Assembly (NCBI GenBank): GCA_030591285.1
Contig: JAUVBH010000092.1
Coordinates: 1 to 6,519, forward strand
Direction: 5' to 3'
DNA length: 6,519 nucleotides
Origin: Thermoplasmatota archaeon
Lineage (GTDB): Archaea > Thermoplasmatota > Penumbrarchaeia > Penumbrarchaeales > Penumbrarchaeaceae
Positions 1 to 5,600 of this stretch are shown here, one piece after another. Under the pieces are notes generated by a model. It was not told the DNA's origin and made no database searches. It saw only the letters and a list, made by a program, of their open reading frames with translations. The position numbers and the translations under genes were made by a program. How positions within the stretch are numbered: the first letter of the stretch is position 1; the number at the start of each line of letters is the position of its first letter.

Positions 1-347
1 AGACTATCGCCTCCCAGTCCGTTATTGATCATGTTCAGGGTGAACAGCAGAAAATATGCTGTAATGAAGTTCGAGGCAGGACCACCAAGTGAGAAGAGTA
101 TCCTGTTCTTGATGGGGATCTTGTAGAAATCCTCGAGTTCAGTGACCTTGGGAAGAACATATCCTCCGAATGGGATCAATGACAATCTGAACTCCACGCC
201 TCTCCATCTCCTGGAGATCAGCTTTGGTCCGAAACCGAGAGAGAACCTCTCAATTGGTACTCCCAACTTCAAAGCTGTTAGGAAGTGCCCCAGCTCATGA
301 ATGAGGATAAGGGCCCCGAGGACCAGGATGACAGAGATGTATCCCAT
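1..347 (-). CDS. Site-2-type intramembrane zinc metalloprotease (M50/RseP-like), N-terminal 115 residues, cut by window edge
   Basis: This is the amino-terminal part of a membrane-embedded zinc protease of the site-2 protease/RseP (M50) family, whose members cut substrates within or near the membrane. The translation opens with a hydrophobic segment (residues about 3-16) running straight into the zinc-binding HELGH motif at residues 17-21, with catalytic Glu18. The family's FSLGFGPKL stretch follows (about 35-43), then the membrane-reentrant loop type sequence IPFGGYVLP (about 58-66), and GGPASNF (88-94) at the start of the next membrane segment. This order and spacing match the RseP N-terminus closely. 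The second catalytic motif (NxxPxxxxDG) and any PDZ domain would lie outside the window. The ATG at 347 is the first start after an in-frame stop; its ribosome site is weak (AGGA only 2 bases upstream). It lies 20 bases after the preceding gene on the same strand, so co-transcription is likely. Confidence 0.92.
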   Translation of the reverse strand, partial: MGYISVILVLGALILIHELGHFLTALKLGVPIERFSLGFGPKLISRRWRGVEFRLSLIPFGGYVLPKVTELEDFYKIPIKNRILFSLGGPASNFITAYFLLFTLNMINNGLGGDS

Positions 348-367
348 GGTCCTGTTATTGGATATTC

Positions 368-1219
368 TTACTTATCGTTATTGGACACTTGTTCTTTGTG
401 ATCCTTCTTCTCCTCTTTCAAAGGAGGAGCGACCTTTTCCGGCTTAGGTCTATCAGAAGATCTCTGTCTTCTGGCCTCTCTCTCAAGGAGCTGTTCCTCC
501 ATGTTCCTGTCTCCAAACTCTTCCAGCTTTGGTTCCATCCTTCTCATATGTCTTGGTGGAGGGGGAGGTCCATTCTGGAAGAACTCTTCTCCCTCTTTCG
601 GAGGCTTGTTGCCTGCTTTCAGAGCGATATAGAGAATGACACCGACCACTACTCCGACGATGATGAGCAATATACAAACTCCACCGAACAATGATGCTGC
701 TTCATCATCTACTCCTGCTCCATAGGAATTATCATCGTCGTCATCTGCATAATCTGGATAATCCCGATAATCATAGCTCGCTCCTACTCCGGTCAGGTCT
801 ATGGTCCCGCTTCCTCTGATCTCCAGTTTTTCATCCTTGAAGATCAACAGTTCCATACGATAGGTATCATTGTTCGGGACATCAACGATGAGATTCCCTT
901 CCACAGTGGTTTGCTGAATGACATCATTGATCGTGGCACTTGAATCATCCATGGCAAGGTTGCTTGCGGTTTCCACCGTGAAAGCACGGATCTCCAGTTT
1001 TCCCACGTCCTTGTCACCTATATTGGAGATGAATACGATTATCTCGATCCGGGACCTTTCAGTGTTGGAAGATTCCATCAGGAAGAAAACATCATCAACC
1101 CGAAGATCCGACTCTTTTTTATCCTCTGTTTTGAAGACGAAATACCCCAGTACTATAGTGCCGACAAGGAGGGCAACTGCAACAACGACCAGGAGGATAT
1201 CCCTGTTGTTGAACTTCAT
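368..1219 (-). CDS. Two-pass membrane protein with conserved extracytoplasmic domain and charged cytoplasmic tail (paralog of upstream gene)
   Basis: I do not recognise a named family for this 283-residue protein. It has a membrane segment at about 8-29, a beta-rich domain at about 38-143 that probably lies outside the membrane, and a very acidic Tyr/Asp-rich linker (about 149-173, with five consecutive Asp). A second membrane segment (about 177-201) and a highly charged tail (202-283) with a five-proline run at 218-222 follow. The domain shares blocks with the neighbouring upstream protein: ISNxGD (64-69), RAF (78-80), SNLAMDD (86-92), a (M/L)EL(L/M)IFKD block (122-129) and a Gly-containing strand near 135-140. 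The two genes are therefore paralogs. The ATG overlaps the upstream stop codon (ATGA) and has an excellent AGGAGGTG ribosome site, so coupled translation is expected. The charged tail is absent from the paralog and could be an interaction surface. Function is unknown; a role with the adjacent protease is inference only. Confidence 0.9.
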   Translation of the reverse strand: MKFNNRDILLVVVAVALLVGTIVLGYFVFKTEDKKESDLRVDDVFFLMESSNTERSRIEIIVFISNIGDKDVGKLEIRAFTVETASNLAMDDSSATINDVIQQTTVEGNLIVDVPNNDTYRMELLIFKDEKLEIRGSGTIDLTGVGASYDYRDYPDYADDDDDNSYGAGVDDEAASLFGGVCILLIIVGVVVGVILYIALKAGNKPPKEGEEFFQNGPPPPPRHMRRMEPKLEEFGDRNMEEQLLEREARRQRSSDRPKPEKVAPPLKEEKKDHKEQVSNNDK

Positions 1220-1842
1220 TTACGCCACCTCCTCTTTGTAACACCGCCAATGACCAATGCACCAACCGCTACACAGATCGTTATCACACCAAGCGATGGG
1301 AAGGGTAGATCCCCTTTGTCCTCACGGTCTTTCGCTTCATCGAAAACGGTATTGGAGTAATCCTTTCCTCCGCCTCGATGTTGATCCAGACTGACCTTTC
1401 CGTATCCCTTTACTGTGATCAGATCATCCTTGAATATCATAAGTTCCAGGGTAAAGGTTCCCTGGTAGATCACCGTGATCTCGAAAGATGCTTCAATAGT
1501 TGAATCGTATTTAACGATCCCAACCTCTGTTTCGGCATCATCCATGGCCAGATTTGACACTTCATCGATAGCAAAGGCCCTTATCCGGACATCACAATCC
1601 TCATCCCCGGTATTGGAGATGAACGCCTTCACAGAGAATGTGTATTCTTCCTCGGTGAATCCTTCATAGACGAAGTAGACCTCCTCGACCTCAAGCACAG
1701 CTCCGACCTTTGGTTCTTCATAGATGAAGTTGTCATAGATGAGAACTCCACCAAAGATAAGACTCAGAAAAGCAAAGGCCGAGATGACCACATACAATAT
1801 TTTCACGTGAACCGGAACTTCCTTTTTGGACACTCCTATCAC
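1216..1842 (-). CDS. Two-pass membrane protein with conserved extracytoplasmic domain, first gene of the minus-strand cluster
   Basis: This protein (208 residues from the GTG at 1842) has no family name I can give with confidence. It has a membrane segment at about 15-36, a beta-rich domain at about 49-152, a charged linker (153-180), a second membrane segment at about 183-202, and a final basic cluster KRRWRK. The domain carries the same blocks as the next gene's product: ISNTGD (75-80), RAF (88-90), SNLAMDD (96-102), LELMIFKDD (132-140). The start is uncertain. A second GTG three codons later (1833) is preceded by GGAAGTGAT, one mismatch from the anti-Shine-Dalgarno complement, at a suitable distance, and gives a 205-residue protein beginning MSKKEVP. 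I consider 1833 at least as likely as 1842. The end overlaps the next gene by 4 bases. The N-terminal anchor, exported domain, C-terminal hydrophobic helix and basic end resemble an anchored or sorted envelope protein. Confidence 0.88.
   Translation of the reverse strand: MIGVSKKEVPVHVKILYVVISAFAFLSLIFGGVLIYDNFIYEEPKVGAVLEVEEVYFVYEGFTEEEYTFSVKAFISNTGDEDCDVRIRAFAIDEVSNLAMDDAETEVGIVKYDSTIEASFEITVIYQGTFTLELMIFKDDLITVKGYGKVSLDQHRGGGKDYSNTVFDEAKDREDKGDLPFPSLGVITICVAVGALVIGGVTKRRWRK
1226..1233 (-). promoter_or_regulatory. Strong Shine-Dalgarno site for the 283-aa membrane protein gene
   Basis: AGGAGGTG on the minus strand lies 6 bases upstream of the ATG at 1219, inside the last codons of the upstream gene (those encoding RRWR). 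It is a full match to the 16S anti-Shine-Dalgarno complement. With the ATGA overlap, it points to translational coupling of the two paralogs. Confidence 0.85.
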
Positions 1843-1846
1843 TTCC
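1838..1846 (-). promoter_or_regulatory. Shine-Dalgarno-like site favouring the GTG start at 1833
   Basis: The minus strand reads GGAAGTGAT, one base away from GGAGGTGAT, ending 4 bases before the GTG at 1833. The GTG at 1842 lies inside this site and has only a short GGGAA directly before it. The placement favours translation from 1833. Confidence 0.45.
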
Positions 1847-1868
1847 CGGGCTTCATTGAACAGGACGG

Positions 1869-1880
1869 CTTATAATGGTT
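1869..1880 (-). promoter_or_regulatory. Candidate archaeal TATA box for the minus-strand cluster
   Basis: Read leftwards, AACCATTATAAG contains a TATA-like core about 27-34 bases before the GTG at 1842. Transcription starting about 25 bases downstream (near 1850) would leave a very short leader, with the 1833 start and its ribosome site just inside it. The assignment rests on sequence and spacing alone. Confidence 0.4.
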
Positions 1881-1944
1881 TTTATCGCATAAGAATAAAC
1901 CAAACTGTTCATAACCCAATGTGAAGTATCGATCCCTCTCCTGC

Positions 1945-1960
1945 TTATACATATAAATTG
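1945..1960 (+). promoter_or_regulatory. Candidate archaeal TATA box for the DUF4190-like gene
   Basis: TTATACATATAAATTG contains an A/T core close to the archaeal TATA consensus. Transcription would start near 1980, giving a leader of roughly 80 bases to the ATG at 2063. A second A/T stretch (ATTATTATAA, 2021-2030) is possible, but starting about 25 bases after it would cut into the ribosome site. The 220-base region 1843-2062 thus holds divergent promoters and no recognisable gene. Confidence 0.4.
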
Positions 1961-2046
1961 GAACGGATCATTTACAATTAATTTTGGAAAATCGTGCTGA
2001 ATCCGGTGGTACCAGACCCAATTATTATAATTGTCAAATCCATTTC

Positions 2047-2056
2047 CCCCCGGGGG
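2047..2056 (+). repeat. Perfect GC palindrome next to the ribosome binding site
   Basis: CCCCCGGGGG is a 10-base perfect palindrome. Its right half forms the start of GGGGGAG (2052-2058), the purine-rich probable ribosome site 4 bases before the ATG at 2063. An all-G/C block stands out against the A/T-rich leader. It could pair the G-run with the C-run of another copy, or simply be a chance GC tract. Confidence 0.6.
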
Positions 2057-2062
2057 AGAAAG

Positions 2063-2563
2063 ATGGATGAACAACAGAACTGGGACCCAAGACCACCCTA
2101 CGGGTCCGGCCCACAATATGATCAACCCAATTATCAACAACCCGGTGCACCATATGGATCAGCATCTCAAAGTCCAGGATATGATTTCAACACCGCTTCC
2201 AGAACACCGCAATATGGCAGTGGTATGGGTTATGGAAATCAAACTAACCAATACATTGATGATGATGGTGCCAAAGGAATGGCAACGGCATCCATGGTGC
2301 TCGGCATCATCAGCTTGAGCATATCATTACTGGGTTTCATGGCCATCGCTTTCTTCATTTGCTTCCTTCCTTTGATCCTGAGTATTATAGGTCTTCTTCT
2401 TGGAATGAATGCCAATAAAAAGTATGATCTAACTGGAGCAACCAATGGGCAGGGGATGGCAAAAGCAGGAGTGATCATGAATATGATATGTTTGATCTTG
2501 AGTATACTTGGTGTTCTCCTGTCCATAGTTTCGGTAATATGGGTTTTCAGTATGCCGATGTGA
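2063..2563 (+). CDS. DUF4190-like membrane protein with disordered Tyr/Pro/Gln/Gly-rich N-terminus
   Basis: This 166-residue protein begins with a low-complexity, probably disordered and cytoplasmic stretch (about 1-66) rich in Tyr, Pro, Gln, Gly and Ser, with repeated YGS motifs (PYGSG, PYGSA, QYGSG). A short acidic DDD comes next, then two hydrophobic regions (about 72-113 and 130-162) separated by a polar loop. Each region opens with a similar GMA-A-VxxxI pattern (GMATASMVLGI and GMAKAGVIMNM) and is rich in Gly, Ile and Leu. This arrangement is typical of the DUF4190 family of small membrane proteins, which often carry Pro-rich tails; their molecular function is not established. I chose the ATG at 2063 because GGGGGAG precedes it. 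An in-frame GTG at 1994 would add 23 residues but has no good ribosome site. The gene points away from the minus-strand cluster and precedes the giant surface-protein gene by 113 bases. Confidence 0.85.
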   Translation: MDEQQNWDPRPPYGSGPQYDQPNYQQPGAPYGSASQSPGYDFNTASRTPQYGSGMGYGNQTNQYIDDDGAKGMATASMVLGIISLSISLLGFMAIAFFICFLPLILSIIGLLLGMNANKKYDLTGATNGQGMAKAGVIMNMICLILSILGVLLSIVSVIWVFSMPM

Positions 2564-2594
2564 TATAAGGCCTCAGAACAGGTCAAAATTTCAA

Positions 2595-2621
2595 TGGCCA
2601 GAACATATCGATCACTGGCCA
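2595..2621. repeat. Inverted repeat (7-base arms) upstream of the giant surface-protein gene
   Basis: TGGCCAG (2595-2601) and CTGGCCA (2615-2621) are perfect inverted copies separated by 13 bases that include an ATCGAT palindrome. The arm centres are 20 bases apart, about two turns of DNA. The right arm ends just before the candidate TATA box. No T-run follows, so a terminator is less likely than a regulator binding site or a chance repeat. Confidence 0.6.
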
Positions 2622-2623
2622 AC

Positions 2624-2634
2624 CCTTTAATATG
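2624..2634 (+). promoter_or_regulatory. Candidate TATA box of the giant surface-protein gene
   Basis: CCTTTAATATG provides a TATA-like core about 45 bases before the ATG at 2677. Transcription starting near 2655 would give a leader of about 20 bases containing GGAAGTGG (2665-2672), a ribosome-site-like sequence 4 bases from the ATG. The region 2564-2676 contains this promoter and the inverted repeat and no gene. Confidence 0.4.
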
Positions 2635-2676
2635 AATCCAATAATATCAACCACAGAGATATTTGGAAGTGGTCAA

Positions 2677-5600
2677 ATGAGAATGGGGCAATTAAAGAAT
2701 GTTCTGATCGTAATGTTACTGGTCACCATGGGGTTATCTGCAATTATTGTTGTTTCATCTGAAAATGGAGAAGCTATAGGGCCTCCATCTAACTATCACA
2801 ATGGATACATTCACCTGAATGTGACCATGGATGATGGAACTCCTGCTGTTGGATATCAATGTCAATTCTTGAACCAACAACTGCAGGACAAAACCATTGT
2901 TGTTATTGATTCCAATGGTAAGGCCCTGTTCAACCTGACCATCGATCAAATTGGGGCCGGGTTGTTGAGCATCATGAACACCACATCTCATGATGTATAC
3001 CGTGAATATCTTATTGTAGAACCGGACCAGCACATCTACAGGAACATCACATTACCTCCTGTGATGGTCCAATACAATACCCTCTCAGGGATCGTTAGGA
3101 ACGGTTCTAACGGATCACCGATCCCCTCAAAGGAAATTAGATTCCATATGGTGGATGATAATGAGAATGAATACGTCACTTACGACACAACAGACCTGGA
3201 TGGAAGATACAGTTTTACATTTGCCAATGCGACTCTCTATTGGTATATGATCTATGCACCCGGAGATGTTGAATATGATGGTAGAAATTTCTTTTTCTTT
3301 CAGAGGGATGGGATCCATGAGTATGAGGTCGACATAGACCTTTTTCCAAGGATCCTTTACGATAGGTCGATCAATGTCAAATATATCGATGAAAGGAATG
3401 GAGAATTCATCGAGGGGAAAGCAAATTCGCATGTATATCCCTCAGAGTATCCTATGATCTCATTCTCTCATAGTGGATCGGGTCCCGATGCCAATGGATC
3501 CTATAGTATGAGGGGGGCCCCCGGTGAGGTTACGCTTTATTTCGATCCCGATGAGGAATTACTTCCCAATACGAGATTATACTTTTATTCCTCGGTCGTT
3601 CAAAATGAAACTCCACTGGATATCGAGATCCCTGTTGATCTTTCCTTCATGAAACCTGTTAATGTCTCGGTCAGCAATGGATCATCTCCATTAGCCGATG
3701 TGAACATCGGTTGGATTGTCCGATCTACCCAGACGTACGCTGATATTTATGGTACGAGTTCCAACATAACAAATGAGAATGGGACCACACAAATATGGCT
3801 TGCCGAAGGATCGGTCTACCAAATTGATGTTGGTTTTATCGGGTATAAATCTCAGGACATAATTATTGATATGACGGTCCCTGGACCCTATGACTATGAG
3901 ATGGTCCTGGAAGAGAGTGATCCCCTTCCACCGGTTCCAAATGATACCAATCTGTCCATAACTGTTCTCGATGACGTTACCGGACTGGAACTACCTTTCA
4001 GCCGTGTATGGGGATCCTTTAGGATCTCTGGCATTGGATACTATACTTTTGAAGGATATACGGATAGTTCGGGAGTATGGAGAGGAACAGTGAAAGCAGG
4101 AACATACTTCTATATCAATGCTGAATCCGGACTCGGATACGATCATGTTCAAGAATTCCAGGTGTTGGAAGATGTCGAAAATGAGCTTACCTTGAGATTA
4201 TCAAGGAACAGCATACCAGAGGGTACTCCCGAGCCATATCATTTCTATTTAAAGGATATTAATGGCGACCCGGTCCCGGATACCGTGATCAAGGTTTCAG
4301 GAACAGCGAGCTCATGGAGCAGTTATACACTCAGCTTCAAGTCAGATGCTGAGGGGAGGGTTGATATTAGATCGGTCCCCGGTCTGGAGATGGAGATATA
4401 TGGGGAGCGCCAACTCCCCTCTTTCGAATTGAACAACTACGCTCCTGTGAGGACAAAGATCATACCGGAACCTGGCCAGGGACGCCTGCCAGATGTAACA
4501 ATGTATCAACGAGGGGAGCTCCAACCTGTTACAGGTTTTATTTTGGATGCAGATACGATGGACCCTCTTCCTCAAACAAGATTGAAGCTGAGGTCCGTCC
4601 ATGAAGTGGAAGAGGAACCTTCAAGGATAATGTCGACTCCACCTTATACTGGTGGAGCCGAGTTCTTTAACACCGAAAGGAGCTCCAGACATGATGGCTA
4701 CTACAGGATATGGGGCACGAATACAGGTCTCATGAGAGTTGATATCCCGGGCTATTTCCCCTATGAGGAGAAGATTGATATAGGAATGACAAGGGATGTC
4801 TCTGAACATAATATTCTCATGGAAACCATTCCAGAGGAGAGGGTTTGGTTGAATGGGACATTGGTGGATAACGACGGAAGTCCTATCCCAGGATACCTGA
4901 ACATAACCGATATCGATCATCCTGCAATGGGGGGAATTGATATCGTGATCGGTGGTACAGGAGTTTTCAATGTTCTAACCTATCCCGGTAATTTCAAACT
5001 GAGATATTTCAACGATACTCTTGAAGATACCTTGGATATTGAACTAACACTCGATGGCATCGTTGACCTCGAACTGATGTTGATACCTGAATCAGAGATC
5101 ACCGGTGTCGTTTTCGGATGGGACCATTTACCTGTTGAAGGCATCAATGTAACACTCCAGAAAGAAGGAGTGGATGAGCCCGAACTGATTGACTGGTTCA
5201 TCACGGGAGCAGACGGAAACTTCTCATTGACGGCTCCTGAAGGGACCTATTTCATAGATATCGAAGGGAACGACCAATATGGGCATTACGCCGTCCCTGA
5301 AGTAATCGTGAATGGCTGGGACAGCTGGTTCAACAATCTTTACCTCACCAACAGGACATACGGATCCGTATCAGGAACTGTAATGGGTTCAGATGGTCCC
5401 TATGCTGATGGGGTTCCGGGAGTAACCGTTGCTATTTTCAACAATGGAACGGAGATTGCATCCAGGATGACCGATGATGTCGGAAATTTCGAATTCGATA
5501 TTGTGGACTTTGGAACCTACGATCTGATCACGACCCCACAAGAGAACCTGCAACCTGTGGTGGATCTGAGATCTGGTTACCTTTCGAATGAGACCGAGAT

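Noticed and set aside
354..385. Direct repeat GTTATTGGA at 354-362 and 377-385, spanning the stop codon of the 283-aa gene
   Set aside because: It is a single 9-base pair of copies in A/T-rich sequence with no further copies nearby, so probably chance.
1853..2140. Minus-strand reading frame of 95 codons across the divergent intergenic region
   Set aside because: It overlaps the start of the DUF4190-like gene and both candidate promoters, lacks protein-like composition, and has no recognisable domain.
2595..2621. Inverted repeat read as an intrinsic terminator of the DUF4190-like gene
   Set aside because: The loop is 13 bases, no T-run follows, and the repeat sits against the next gene's TATA-like box; a regulatory role or chance fits better.
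2239..2622. Minus-strand reading frame of 127 codons opposite the DUF4190-like gene
   Set aside because: It is the complement of a convincing membrane-protein gene and shows only the hydrophobic mirror of its codons.
2632..2676. Upstream in-frame ATG at 2632 as start of the giant protein
   Set aside because: It overlaps the probable TATA box, lacks a ribosome site, and would put polar residues ahead of a normal signal peptide.
4342..5204. Three minus-strand frames of 74-99 codons opposite the giant gene
   Set aside because: The plus strand here is an uninterrupted modular protein with clear domain patterns; the opposite frames have no ribosome sites or domains.
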